Positions 27,021-36,196 are shown, counted from the stretch's first letter. The stretch: 64,000 nt of DNA from Paraburkholderia kirstenboschensis (GCF_904848585.1 NZ_CAJHCR010000018.1:1-64000), one strand, 5' to 3'. Notes: generated by a model not told the origin, from the letters alone. A program made the numbers and translations.

Positions 27021-29561
27021 TTAGAGGCGGTCGCTATCACTACCCAAGGAAGTGGTCGACGATGCGGGGCCTTTCTGACCCGCCGGTGGCTGCGTCGCGG
27101 GGGGCTCCTTGAGCCCCGACGGTTCGAACGGCTCGGTGGTGGCCGTCCTGCGCTGGGCATCACCGTTCGCATCGGTCGCTTGCCCGCTCTCGTCCTGGAC
27201 GCCATCGTCCGGCTGCGACCAGGCGTGGTTCCCGTTCGGTGGGGTGTGCAGCCGCAGATGCGGCACCGGAATCTCGATACCCGCCTCGTCCATCTTGCGT
27301 TTGAGCCGCGCGTTAAAAGCGCGCGCCACGGCCCACTGCTGCATCGGACGCGTCTTGATCTGCCCTTTCACAACCATCCAGTTAGTCTCAAAGCGGTCGA
27401 GCCCCCACACTTCGACCGGCGCAAGTATTTCGTTGCGCAGGCGAACGTCTCCCTGCAGATTGGTGCCCACTTCCTCAATCATGCGTGTGATTTCATCGAG
27501 GTCAACGGAGAACGGCACCCGTACCTCAAATAGCGCGTTGGCGAAATCACGCGACAGGTTCTTCACTATCTTGATCTGCGAAAAGGGAATGGTGTGAACC
27601 GCGCCTTGTCCGTCCCGTAACCGGACCGTGCGGATCGTCAGGTCCATGACGATGCCGGCATGGCTACCGTCAATCTCAATCCAGTCGCCGGCAGAGATCG
27701 TCTTCTCGACAATGATGAAGAGTCCCGTGATCAGATCGGTGACGAGCGCCTTTGCACCGAAGCCGACCGCAAGACCGATCACGCCCGCACCTGCAAGGAG
27801 AGGTGTCAGATTGACGCCCAGAGTGGCGGCGGCGACGATGGCAGCGAGAGTAGCAATCGTCGTGAAAACGGCGTTGCGCACGAGCGGCAACATCGTGCGT
27901 GCGCGCACGCCGGGGTCGAGTGCCTTGTTCCGCGAACTGCTCGGGCCCAGCGCGTTGAGAATCGCCGTATCGCAAAGTATCCAGACGAACCAGCCGCCGA
28001 AGACCGTAGCGATGACTGTAACCAGCGCGTGCTTGAAACTGGGCGTCATCGCACCGTGCCTGATCATCCGCGCAATCGGACCGCTCCACAGGTCCAGCTC
28101 GAATTGGATGAACGCGAGCCACATCAGAAGGACGAGCAGCGTACTCGCAAAGCGCAAGAGTCGCATCAGGTGCGGCGCGCGGCGGTGTGCGCGGGTGTCC
28201 CTTCGGCGCGTCAGGTGCATCAGCAGCGCCGACGCGAACAGCGTGAATACGAGCAACACCGCACTGAGGAGCGACGGCTGTAATACGTTCCCTTCCGAAC
28301 CGCGCGCATCGATGATCGCAACGACCGACGCGATCGCGATTAAAAGGATCGGGATGTGCCACAGCGACGCGAGGATATCGAGCGCTTCTGTGGCGAGTTT
28401 GTGGTCACGCCTTCGCACATATGGGCGAAGGCGAATCAGATGCGTGACAGGTCGCCGGTAAGCAAGTGCGAAATAACCGATCAGGACGGCCGCTGCCACG
28501 TTTGCGCATGCCGAGATGAGCCCGGCGAGATTCACGCCGAGCAGGCCCGTGACGTCCGGATTGGCCGTTGCGTCGCCGAGCGCTCCACATGCACCGATCG
28601 CGAACAACGGCCAGCGGCTTCGCGCGAGCAACTGATGAACTGCGACACGCCGGTGTGCCGTGTTGAACGCCGAGAACACGATCAGGCAGATCGCCGAGAA
28701 GATCGAGCCCGCGACTATGGCATAGACGATCACAAGCCCCAGCGTGCTGCCGAGCGCGTCAGGCATTCCCCGCATGAACAACGCCACCGCCACGAATGCG
28801 ACGATCCATGGCGCCGTCCGCCAAAATGCAAAACTTAAAAGTCCGAACGATGTTGGACTCGGTTCGAGCGCGAGCTTCCAGCCATAACGCACACCGATGC
28901 GCCTCCGCAGGTAAATGAGCAAGCCGGCGCACGCGCCCCAGCCCGCAAGCGTCACGCTCATGCCAAGCAGGACCCGGCCGAACGATTCCCCGCGCCCGCC
29001 TCTGAGAATGATCCACAGGTCGTTGGCCGCCGCGCTCGCACGGGCCGCCCAGTAATGCAGGGGTGTGCGGCCTTCGCTCAGATCCGTCTCGACGGACGCA
29101 ATGCCTGACGCAATCACTCCGAGCAGATCGCTGTTGCCCTGTCCGGACGATGCCGGCGACGCGGGAGCGGCACTTTGGGCACCTTCACGAAGCCCCTTCA
29201 GATGGGCCACCAGCGCTGTGCGCTGGGTATCGCTCTCCAGCGTGCCGATCAGGTTGTCGAGCGAGCGCGCCATTTCGGCCTGACTGGCGGGCGTGGGTGC
29301 CGATGCAGCCTGCCCCGCCGATGCTGCTGGCGGCGCCGAACCGCCCGTTACATTGTCGATGCTGTTCTGCAACCCGGCGAGGAGTGGCACCGCTGCCGCC
29401 GGATTGATAGCCGCCGTCGACAGAACGAGGAAGCTCGTCACGCCCAGCAATAAGCAGGCGCGCCCAATGGCGCGCCGCACGCCCGCATGCAATGCAGCGC
29501 GAGCCGGCAGTCCCGCGAAGATCATGGCACGGTTGGATTCACACTGCAAAAATGCGGTCAT
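27021..29561 (-). CDS. Large MscS-family mechanosensitive channel
   Basis: The product is about 846 residues: an N-terminal signal-like segment, a periplasmic region, many membrane helices, then a C-terminal MscS core. The pore helix is PLLAGAGVIGLAVGFGAKAL, followed by VTDLITGLFIIVEKTISAGD, the beta domain WIEIDGSHAGIVMDLTIRTV and IPFSQIKIVKNLSRD. The C-terminal alpha/beta domain has KMDEAGIEIPVPHLRLH. Such channels release solutes on osmotic downshock. ATG 29561 is preceded by aaggatctcc; the frame is open further up. The last 60 residues are a polar tail. The gene looks intact. Confidence 0.9.
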   Translation of the reverse strand: MTAFLQCESNRAMIFAGLPARAALHAGVRRAIGRACLLLGVTSFLVLSTAAINPAAAVPLLAGLQNSIDNVTGGSAPPAASAGQAASAPTPASQAEMARSLDNLIGTLESDTQRTALVAHLKGLREGAQSAAPASPASSGQGNSDLLGVIASGIASVETDLSEGRTPLHYWAARASAAANDLWIILRGGRGESFGRVLLGMSVTLAGWGACAGLLIYLRRRIGVRYGWKLALEPSPTSFGLLSFAFWRTAPWIVAFVAVALFMRGMPDALGSTLGLVIVYAIVAGSIFSAICLIVFSAFNTAHRRVAVHQLLARSRWPLFAIGACGALGDATANPDVTGLLGVNLAGLISACANVAAAVLIGYFALAYRRPVTHLIRLRPYVRRRDHKLATEALDILASLWHIPILLIAIASVVAIIDARGSEGNVLQPSLLSAVLLVFTLFASALLMHLTRRRDTRAHRRAPHLMRLLRFASTLLVLLMWLAFIQFELDLWSGPIARMIRHGAMTPSFKHALVTVIATVFGGWFVWILCDTAILNALGPSSSRNKALDPGVRARTMLPLVRNAVFTTIATLAAIVAAATLGVNLTPLLAGAGVIGLAVGFGAKALVTDLITGLFIIVEKTISAGDWIEIDGSHAGIVMDLTIRTVRLRDGQGAVHTIPFSQIKIVKNLSRDFANALFEVRVPFSVDLDEITRMIEEVGTNLQGDVRLRNEILAPVEVWGLDRFETNWMVVKGQIKTRPMQQWAVARAFNARLKRKMDEAGIEIPVPHLRLHTPPNGNHAWSQPDDGVQDESGQATDANGDAQRRTATTEPFEPSGLKEPPATQPPAGQKGPASSTTSLGSDSDRL

Positions 29562-29859
29562 GGAGATCCTTTGCAAAACCCGTCGCGAGAGAACCGAAGG
29601 GGCGTGGTTTTTTGAAATGTACACTCAACGCAAGCCCGGCCCCGCCGCTGATGATGTTTCGGTGCACATCCGTAGCACTGTACGGTCTCTCACAGCCCGC
29701 TGGGGTGGCGCCGTGGACGGCGCCGCATCTGACCTGTGCGGCCCTTTTCCCGGTCATTCTGATAACGGACATGGCCGCCTCCATCAGGCCGTGGGGTCTG
29801 ATGAAAGTAGCGCTGGCGTAAGGGTTAAAGTGCCGGGCGGAACGAATTGAGAGCCGACG
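29562..29859. other. Region without a recognisable gene
   Basis: These 298 bases hold the upstream region of the channel gene and the lead-in to an IS6 remnant. No coding content or terminal repeat was recognised. Confidence 0.35.
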
Positions 29860-30062
29860 ATGAGCAAGCTGAAGAGCCCGGACGAACTGTTCGCAGGCCG
29901 TCACCTTGACCGCGAAGTGATCGATCTCTGCAGTGGCCGGTACCTGCTACAAGCTCAGTCTGCGGAATCTCGTCCAGCTGATGGCGGCATGTCGCCGGTC
30001 CGAACGACGATCCTGCGCTGGGTGCAGCGCTATGCGCCTGAGTTCGTCAAGCGCTCTTTAGG
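29860..30062 (+). pseudogene. IS6-family transposase, N-terminal remnant
   Basis: The start MSKLKSPDELFAGRHLDREV and the later TTILRWVQRYAPEFVKR match the N-terminus of a different IS6-family transposase from the one at 7606. Between them the bases read YKLSLRNLVQLMAACR in another frame, so there are compensating frameshifts. It ends at 30062, where a duplicated piece of the DUF2950 gene begins. The catalytic domain is absent. A C-terminal remnant of the same kind lies at 62.7 kb on the opposite strand. Confidence 0.8.
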
Positions 30063-30109
30063 ACGCCTCCCGCACCTGTGCGCCGACGGGCGGAATCAGA
30101 TCGCGGAAG
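30063..30109 (+). repeat. 47-bp exact duplicate of DUF2950 gene segment
   Basis: This segment is identical to 24124-24170 (acgcctcccgcacctgtgcg at its start) and in the same orientation on the plus strand. It is a direct repeat about 5.9 kb apart. Here it is followed closely by a DUF3300 fragment on the plus strand, so the DUF2950 piece is antisense to that fragment. Confidence 0.92.
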
Positions 30110-30120
30110 AGCGCATGTGA

Positions 30121-30224
30121 ATGTGAAGGGGGACGCAGCCTTGAAGGCGGTACAAAACCAGTCCTGGGACGCCAGCTTGAAATCACTGGTGGCATTTCCG
30201 CAATTCAGCCGCCGTCACAGTTAG
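30121..30224 (+). pseudogene. Third DUF3300 fragment
   Basis: After the 47-bp repeat the frame reads VKGDAALKAVQNQSWDASLK and then SLVAFPQF, a piece of the DUF3300 domain. It is closer to the gene at 24.4 kb than to that at 17.8 kb, but differs from both at many third positions, so it comes from a separate paralogue. A short tail then reaches a stop at 30224. Confidence 0.85.
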
Positions 30225-30331
30225 GCTGCGAGCTCGACAAATTGATCGGACGGGCGATGGCGCTTTGTATCATCACTGCTCGCATCCGGGGAAATGGGTA
30301 TGCGCCGCGGCAACCAAGCTTCGGTTTCAGT

Positions 30332-30943
30332 TTAACGCCACGCGCTGCCAAGCTGGATATAGAACGCGTTCTGGTCCTTGCTGTGGGCGACGTCGATTCC
30401 TATCGACACGCCGAGCTTGCGTGCGATCAAGTAACGGAAACCCGCCCCGACACTTTGGACGTTCTGCGCTTGAGAAAAGCTCTGCCACCGTCCGAAGGCT
30501 TTACCCACGCCGGTAAAGCCGAGCAGCGACCACCTGGGCGTCACGTCCCAGCGCAGCTCCGCTTCAGCCGCAACCGCGTTTCGGTCCTGATATTGACCCT
30601 TCTGGACGCCACGCAGATCAACATACGGTTGCGCATAGAACGGGATGTCACCGGTTGAAAACTTTGTGTCCAGCCGCAGGCCAAGGATCAGCGTATGCGT
30701 GAGTGGAATCCACGTGAAGCCGCGCGCAGCGTATACGTCGTAATTCTCGGTGCCGCCGAACCCTGGCCGCGCGAATTGGGTCTCGAATTCGGCGAACCTG
30801 CCTGAGGTCGGATAGAAAATGTTGTCGCGCGAATCATAGTCCACGATGAGACTCCCGGCGCCGATTCGCTGGTTTTTCTGAAAATTGCGCAGTTCACGGG
30901 GAACGCTCCCACCCGTGAAGGTGGACGAAGAATCGAATCTCAC
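30332..30943 (-). pseudogene. BamA/TamA-type outer-membrane barrel, C-terminal part
   Basis: About 200 residues match the C-terminal half of an Omp85-superfamily surface antigen: GAGSLIVDYDSRDNIFYPTS, GRFAEFETQFARPGFGGTEN, LGLRLDTKFSTGDIPFYAQP, YVDLRGVQKGQYQDRNAVAA and GAGFRYLIARKLGVSIGIDV. The frame stays open upstream of about 30943 but there it lies antisense or out of frame within the cytochrome gene. The N-terminal barrel and POTRA part are lost, so the product should not fold as a full barrel. Confidence 0.8.
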
Positions 30944-31791
30944 TTCGCATGCCTTACCGTCCAACCTTCCGTTGGGCCATGTACGCAAGGGTAAGCGACG
31001 ATCAGATCGATCTCGCGATCGCTCAGTTGGCCCCTCGGGAAAGCGGGCATGGTGCGGCCGCGCCAGTCTCGAACCGATGCCGGATCGCGAATGTAGCGGC
31101 GCAATTCGGCCGGCTGGAAGTACTCGACTGGATTCATCGGCACGTTGAGGTCGGGGCCGGCGTCTCCGCTGCCCGCGTGGTTGAGCCGATGACACGCGAG
31201 ACACTGAGTGATATACAGACTTTGGCCAGCACGGACCGGAGCGGTTGCCGGTAGCGCCGGATCGACGCCAAGCACGGGCCAACGCGCGGATGGAGATGGT
31301 TGCGTGGCAAGTTGTGCGATCTGATAAGGCCACTGCTCGCTGCGGACTGATGCCGCTTCCCTGCCGACCCAGACCAGGTAGAACGGACCTGCGCTGACCG
31401 GCTTGCCCGGCAGCTTCGGCCACGGCTGCGCAGGGTCCTCGACCGCGAGCCATGCGACGGCCGTCACAGGATCACGGTTGCGCACGAGGTCCATCGGCAA
31501 TTGGGCGGCGAAGCCGTCGGTCGCACGTGCTTCGAGGACGCTATCCGCAGGTAACGCCGCACCGTTGAGCAGGTCGGCCAGCGGCACTGCGCGGTAGGTC
31601 GTCGACGTACCATAGGCGACATCTCGCGGAACGTGAACGTCGGCGGCATCCCGACGCGCCAGCAACGTCGCTTGGCTAAACGACTGGGTCTTGCCGCCTA
31701 TCCTGAGTTCAATCGTGGGCTGCGCGGTCGCACGATGCCCGATGACGCTGAGTGTCAGCAGCACAACCGCAAACAACACGCGTCTCGACAT
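30940..31791 (-). CDS. Exported cytochrome c with molybdopterin-fold N-terminal domain
   Basis: The 283-residue protein has a signal peptide (VLFAVVLLTLSVIGHRATA), a domain resembling the sulfite-oxidase-type molybdopterin-binding fold (VAYGTSTTYRAVPLADLLNG, FYLVWVG), and a monohaem cytochrome c domain with CLACH and an axial Met in RTMPAFP. It should be a periplasmic electron carrier. ATG 31791 has a perfect ggagg site. The last residues are odd: removing one G of the GGG at 30989-30991 restores LAYMAQRKVGR and a stop at 30954, so a late one-base insertion is likely. The haem domain itself is unaffected. Confidence 0.8.
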   Translation of the reverse strand: MSRRVLFAVVLLTLSVIGHRATAQPTIELRIGGKTQSFSQATLLARRDAADVHVPRDVAYGTSTTYRAVPLADLLNGAALPADSVLEARATDGFAAQLPMDLVRNRDPVTAVAWLAVEDPAQPWPKLPGKPVSAGPFYLVWVGREAASVRSEQWPYQIAQLATQPSPSARWPVLGVDPALPATAPVRAGQSLYITQCLACHRLNHAGSGDAGPDLNVPMNPVEYFQPAELRRYIRDPASVRDWRGRTMPAFPRGQLSDREIDLIVAYPCVHGPTEGWTVRHAK

Positions 31792-32350
31792 TTGTCCTCC
31801 ATGCATCATTGTTGTTGCTGGCGGCGTCGAAGGCAAAATCGCCGAAGGCGCCGGGAAAGCCAAGCCGCCAATTCATTGGGCATCGGCAAGTGCCATCGGC
31901 CACTCCAACGTCAGCTTTGTAGAACGTTCACTGACCTCCTGCTCTCGGCCAGGAAAAGGCATTCGTCCTCGCGACTCCACGGACGTCCAGGCGGCCGCTG
32001 TGTACTTCAAAGCCGCCGACTGGATAGCGGGTTGGAGAACTGTTCGAAATGAAAGCGCGTTCGGAGGCAATGGGCGAGACTGCCCTCCGTGGGCATCGCA
32101 TCGTGGACAGTCGAGGCGCGTCAACCCGAATTCCGCGCGGCCGCGGCCGATTCCAGAATCGAGTTTCTGAGCCCTTGCGCCATAGCTAAACTTCTCCCGG
32201 CATCCGACCGGACTCGCGATGCATACATTCACGCCCAGATCGTCACTGGTAGAACCGACCAGGCCGTCCCTATTCACACGGGGACCGCAAAGCCAGATGC
32301 CGAACTCCAGACGCGAGAAAACTGCCTTCTTGATGCGCGGACGGCTGCGT
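31792..32350. other. Region without a recognisable gene
   Basis: This 560-bp stretch is open in places on the minus strand, including a CPRCDAHGG patch, but no family is recognised, no ribosome site precedes it, and it may be chance or decayed sequence. It contains the upstream region of the cytochrome gene. Confidence 0.35.
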
Positions 32351-32692
32351 TCAAAGGTCCGCCTCCAGCGTCACGCCAGCACTGCGAATCACTTGCAGGT
32401 AAGCAACCGTATCGCCGACGGCCGCGGTAGCCAGCTCCGCGAGCCTCCACGCGCGCGTAGACGTTTCGGCGCTCGTCATCATCGACGCGAGGGTGTCCGA
32501 ATAAGCGAAGCCGTGAGCTGCCGCAACGCCGAGAATGGCATCCACGACACGTCGGGCGGCAGCTCGGGCATCGGCCGCCGCCAGGGGAGCCCGGTATGCG
32601 AGAAAGCCTGCCATCAGCAGAAATTCGGCCGGGCTGATGTACTGACCATTGCCCACAGGCACACCGGTTGTTCTGTCGTGATCTAGCGCCAT
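32351..32692 (-). CDS. Hypothetical protein, 113 residues
   Basis: A ggaggtg ribosome site lies about six bases before ATG 32692. The protein is Ala-rich and probably helical (ISPAEFLLMAGFLAYRAPLA, ADARAAARRVVDAILGVAAA, WRLAELATAAVGDTVAYLQV), with no signal peptide or clear membrane segment. Composition and the ribosome site favour a real gene. I do not recognise a family, and no neighbour suggests a role. Confidence 0.55.
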   Translation of the reverse strand: MALDHDRTTGVPVGNGQYISPAEFLLMAGFLAYRAPLAAADARAAARRVVDAILGVAAAHGFAYSDTLASMMTSAETSTRAWRLAELATAAVGDTVAYLQVIRSAGVTLEADL

Positions 32693-33108
32693 ACATCACC
32701 TCCCGCTTCGGAGCACCGTGCGCTATGAACGCGCGAATCCGTGTCTTTACTGCAGTTGGCCGTTCCGCAAGGCCTCCCAGGGCGGCCGGATTGTGGGGCG
32801 CGGCACTGTACGCCACCTGACGGGGGAGCGAGGTCGCACGCCGCGCAGCTCAAGGCGGACTCTGCTACGAATTCACCACAATATAGTAGAGGGGGCGTCG
32901 CATATTCCGGCTGAAGCAGCGTGCTATTGCAGCGGGAGTGCGACTTTTAAGTGTGCGTTGAACCAAGCGCGGCGTCTACATCAGGTTCATCAGACGCCGC
33001 CGGCCAATGTAGTCGCGCTGTACCGACCAACCTGTGTGAATGCCAATTTTTCGCCATGTCGAGACCGCAAGTCGTAGTATTCTTGATCGGCTTCCTTCGC
33101 TGGCTCAC
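32693..33108. other. Region without a recognisable gene
   Basis: About 415 bases precede the truncated binding-protein gene. No recognisable coding content was found; the missing 5' part of that gene is not here. Confidence 0.35.
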
Positions 33109-33622
33109 CGAGGAACGCGCGGACTTCGGCTTCTTCGCGGTCGATCCCTTGCGCGGCGAGACGATTGCCTTTACCGCGCCGTATGTGCTGATCGAAGGCT
33201 TCTATCTCGTACGCGACGACTCGCCGGTCAGGACCAACCAGGATGTCGATCAGGCGCATAACCGCGTCGCCGTCGGTAAAGGCAGCGCGTATGACCTCTT
33301 TCTCACGCGCGAGCTGAACGCCGCGCAGATCGTTCGCGCGCCCTCGTCGCCGACGGTCGTTCAGACGTTCCACGAACAGGGTCTCGAAGTGGCGGCCGGC
33401 GTCAAGCAGCAGCTCGAAGCCGATGCGCGCGCAACGACCGGCCTGCGGCTCCTCGACGAGCGCTTCATGGTGATCCGACAGGCAATGGGCACGCCGAAGA
33501 GCCGCGGCGAAGCGGCGGCCTTGTTGCGCAGCTTCGTGGAAGAGATGAAGGCGTCCGGGTTCGTGGCCGACGCGCTGGCGCGGCATGGGATCGCCGGCGC
33601 GTCTGTCGCGCCGACGGCGTAG
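33109..33622 (+). pseudogene. Family-3 solute-binding protein, N-terminally truncated
   Basis: The C-terminal 170 residues of a periplasmic amino-acid-type binding protein (SBP_bac_3) remain: ERADFGFFAVDPLRGETIAF, YVLIEGFYLVRDDSPVRTNQ, VAVGKGSAYDLFLTRELNAA, and a final EEMKASGFVADALARHGIAG. The signal peptide and first lobe are absent. An upstream ATG in frame gives a short leader that is not a signal peptide. No ABC transporter genes are adjacent. Confidence 0.8.
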
Positions 33623-34273
33623 CGGCTGTCAAATTCGGTACAACCCGACTGGCATGGTACGAGGTGGGGCTACTTCGGTTCGAGTTGGAATGGACACCGC
33701 CCGACATGCAAATCAACCGGTTACGGTTCGCTCAACGAGTTAGCAGCGTCGTACACAACCGGTCGCGTCGCCGGACTCAATGGGGTCCCGAGCACGCGCC
33801 AGCTGCCCTAAGACTGCCTCAGCCCTACGCTGATGAACATCCTCGCCATGCAAGCAGCGTAGGCAAAAGGCACCTATTGGGAGGCCTGACACATGGAACG
33901 AATTGACCGGCCCGTCAGCTCCGGCGGTACTCAGGAGGCGTGGAAACACATTAGCTTCGTCGAGCAAAGTCGCGTGACGATTGCCGCACATCATTGAATT
34001 AACGGTTCCGACCGTCTGAGCGCAGGTGGAACCAACTTTAGTTGAAGTTAAGAAACGACTTTAGTTGCGTGAGTGTCACGTTCTTGCAAAAAAAGACGTC
34101 GCGAAACGAAACTATAAAGACAAGTGCTCAATCATGGCGGCCGCAGCCTGCACCCGGTGGTCGGGTCTGCAAACAGCTTGGCGGATACACCGCGAGATCC
34201 AGCGCGGACCAGGTTCTATCTCGATACACAGCATCGAGCCGACTGGCGAACGTGCCGTGGATGGCCCCCTTCA
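33623..34273. other. Region without a recognisable gene
   Basis: These 650 bases hold no frame with recognisable content on either strand and no obvious repeat or IS end. They separate the pseudogene cluster from the HU/nuclease operon. Confidence 0.4.
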
Positions 34274-35456
34274 TCAGTCTTCGGTTGATGCAGCTCCGGG
34301 GCCGGAGGCCGACCGTCGCTGTTCGAGTTCGGCGCGGGTACGCTCGAGTTCGGCGACAATCAGAGTTTCATCGGGCAGCACCGTCTGGTACTCGGCCGCA
34401 AGAATCTTGTTCGGCAGATTGTCAAGTGCATAGCGTGCCTCGGCTGCACCTTTCTCGGCGCACAAGATCAGCCCGACCGGCGGATTTTCGTCAGGCTTGA
34501 CCCAATGCTCGCGCGCGTAGTTCAGATAGAGGTGCATTTGGCCGGCATCTGCATAGCTGAATTTGCCCACTTTCAGGTCGATGATGACCAGACATCGCAG
34601 GCGCCGGTGGAAGAACACCAGGTCGACGCGGAACCAGGTGTCGTCGATTCTTAGACGCCGCTGCCGGCCGACAAACGCGAAGTCGTCGCCGAGTTCAAGC
34701 AGGAAGTCCGTCAGGCGCTGGATCAACGCCGCCTCGAGGTCCGACTCGGAGTACTCGTCCTTGAGACCAAGAAACTCGAGGACAAACGGGTCGCGGATCG
34801 CCTCCTCGGGCGTCAGTACCCCGCCCTGCTGGGCATCAGCAGCCTTCCTGAGCAAGGCCGCCTTGTTTCGCGACAGCGCAAGCCGCTCAAAGAGCTGGCT
34901 GCCGATCTGACGGTCTAGCTGCCACACGGACCAGCCTTCGCGCAGCGCCTCGGTTTCATAGAACGTACGAGCGTCGGGGGTTTTCACAGAGAGGAGACGA
35001 ACGTAAGCAGACCACGGTAGCGGAAACGCCCGTGTGATTGCGCCGAACTCGAGTCCATTGCTCGCGGCCAGACTGGAAACCGATTGCCCTGCAGAATGCA
35101 GACAGCGTCTGCACCATTGAAGCGTCGGCGGATTGTGCAGACAGTGTCTGCACAATCCGGTCAACGGGCCATGCCAAGTAAAAAGCCCGCATCTGGGCAA
35201 GGTTCCGGCTGCCGAAACCACGACCGAGCCTCTTCGAAAGATCCGTACCCAGCCGTCGGATTAACGCCGCGCCGTAGGTGGCGCGCTCTGCTCCGCCCTG
35301 CTCGAACTCGACAATGCGGCGCCCGATCGCCCAGTAGCTGGCGGTCATGATCGAGTTGACACTGCGCGCCGCGGCAGCGCGCGTCGCCGCAACGACGTCA
35401 GCAATGTCCTGCTGGAGATCCGCGTACGTGAACGACTCAATCCCGTCTCTCATCAT
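34274..35456 (-). pseudogene. YhcG/DUF1016 PD-(D/E)XK nuclease, frameshifted
   Basis: The N-terminal DUF1016_N domain begins at ATG 35456 (SVNSIMTASYWAIGRRIVEF, GFGSRNLAQMRAFYLAWPVD) and leads into two copies of VQTLSA. The frame shifts near 35090 and then continues: FPLPWSAYVRLLSVKTPDA, FYETEALREGWSVWQLDRQI, and the nuclease core FRVDLVFFHRRLRCLVIIDL with K-x-G following. Family members are about 340-390 residues, and the two pieces together fit. The break lies within the VQTLSA repeat zone, whose length varies among relatives. The start overlaps the HU gene stop, so it is co-transcribed with HU. Confidence 0.8.
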
Positions 35457-35731
35457 GCCCCTTTCGCCGCATCCCTGAAGGTGTTACCGGCGGTGAAACC
35501 CACCGTTTTTGCCGCCGGGATTTGGACCTCAGCGCCGGTCGCCGGGTTACAGCAGATGCGGTCGGCACGCTGCCCCACCGAGAACGACCCGAAGCCGACA
35601 AGCTGCATCGTCTCGCCACGGCTGATCGCACCCGCGATGACGTCCAGTACGGCGATGACGAGCTCCGCTGTGGCGGCTCTGCTGTCGCCGCTGCCGGCGG
35701 CCACCGCATCGATGAGATCCTGTTTGTTCAT
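35453..35731 (-). CDS. HU-family DNA-binding protein (paralogue 1)
   Basis: The 92-residue protein is a full-length HU/IHF-type nucleoid protein: MNKQDLIDAVAAGSGDS, the VGFGSFSV core, and the beta-arm with CCNPATGAEVQIPAAKTVGF. HU binds and bends DNA as a dimer. The usual RxGRNPxTG is altered to RICCNPATG, so the arm tip is unusual, with a Cys pair. The stop overlaps the yhcG start (ATGA), and another hu gene lies upstream in the same direction. It is possibly a specialised accessory HU tied to the nuclease. Confidence 0.88.
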   Translation of the reverse strand: MNKQDLIDAVAAGSGDSRAATAELVIAVLDVIAGAISRGETMQLVGFGSFSVGQRADRICCNPATGAEVQIPAAKTVGFTAGNTFRDAAKGA

Positions 35732-35812
35732 TTATAGCGCCTGAAATGCGGGACCAACCCGGCACCGTACCGCATCGCCGGCGCCGCTGACAATCCGAGC
35801 CATGTGCATGTC

Positions 35813-35831
35813 TCGGGGACTCCTGCCCCGA
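35813..35831 (-). terminator. Possible hairpin between the two HU genes
   Basis: A short stem (tcgggg / ccccga) with a seven-base loop lies between the two hu genes. It lacks a clear run of T on either strand, so termination is only possible, not shown. It may instead be a chance GC-rich hairpin. Confidence 0.25.
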
Positions 35832-35917
35832 CCGCGGTTACTAATCGGGGACACGCGGTTGAGAAATCGCAGAGATCGAGCGCTGTTGAACGCGCCGAAA
35901 CAAACTTGCAGCCACGC

Positions 35918-36196
35918 TCAAGCGCCGTTCACCGCATCCTTGAACGCCTTACCCGCGGTGAACTTGACCGTCTTCGCGGCCGGGATCTGGATCTCGGCGC
36001 CGGTCGCCGGGTTGCGGCCAACACGCGCGGCGCGCGCGCCTGTCGAAAACGACCCGAAGCCGATTAGCTGCACGGTGTCGCCCTTCGTGAGGGCCGCTGT
36101 GATGGTGCCGAGCAGCGCGTCGAGCGTTTCGGCGGCCAAGGTCTTGCTGGTGCCGGCTTTTGCGGCGACGGCGTCGACGAGGTCCTGCTTGTTCAT
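35918..36196 (-). CDS. HU-family DNA-binding protein (paralogue 2)
   Basis: The 92-residue protein has the normal HU sequence: MNKQDLVDAVAAKAGTSKTL, LIGFGSFSTGARAARVGRNP, then ATGAEIQIPAAKTVKFTAGK. The beta-arm GRNPATG is intact, unlike paralogue 1. An aagga site lies seven bases before ATG 36196; an in-frame ATG 15 bases further up is less likely. It is the first gene of a same-strand set hu2-hu1-yhcG. Confidence 0.92.
   Translation of the reverse strand: MNKQDLVDAVAAKAGTSKTLAAETLDALLGTITAALTKGDTVQLIGFGSFSTGARAARVGRNPATGAEIQIPAAKTVKFTAGKAFKDAVNGA

Noticed and set aside
30332..31453. A single 373-residue protein covering the barrel fragment and its upstream open frame
   Set aside because: The first 170 residues are Arg-rich shadow sequence of the cytochrome gene; only the last 200 match an Omp85 barrel.
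31873..32277. A 134-codon minus-strand frame with a CPRCDAHGG patch, a possible zinc motif
   Set aside because: No second metal half, no ribosome site and no family match that I recognise.
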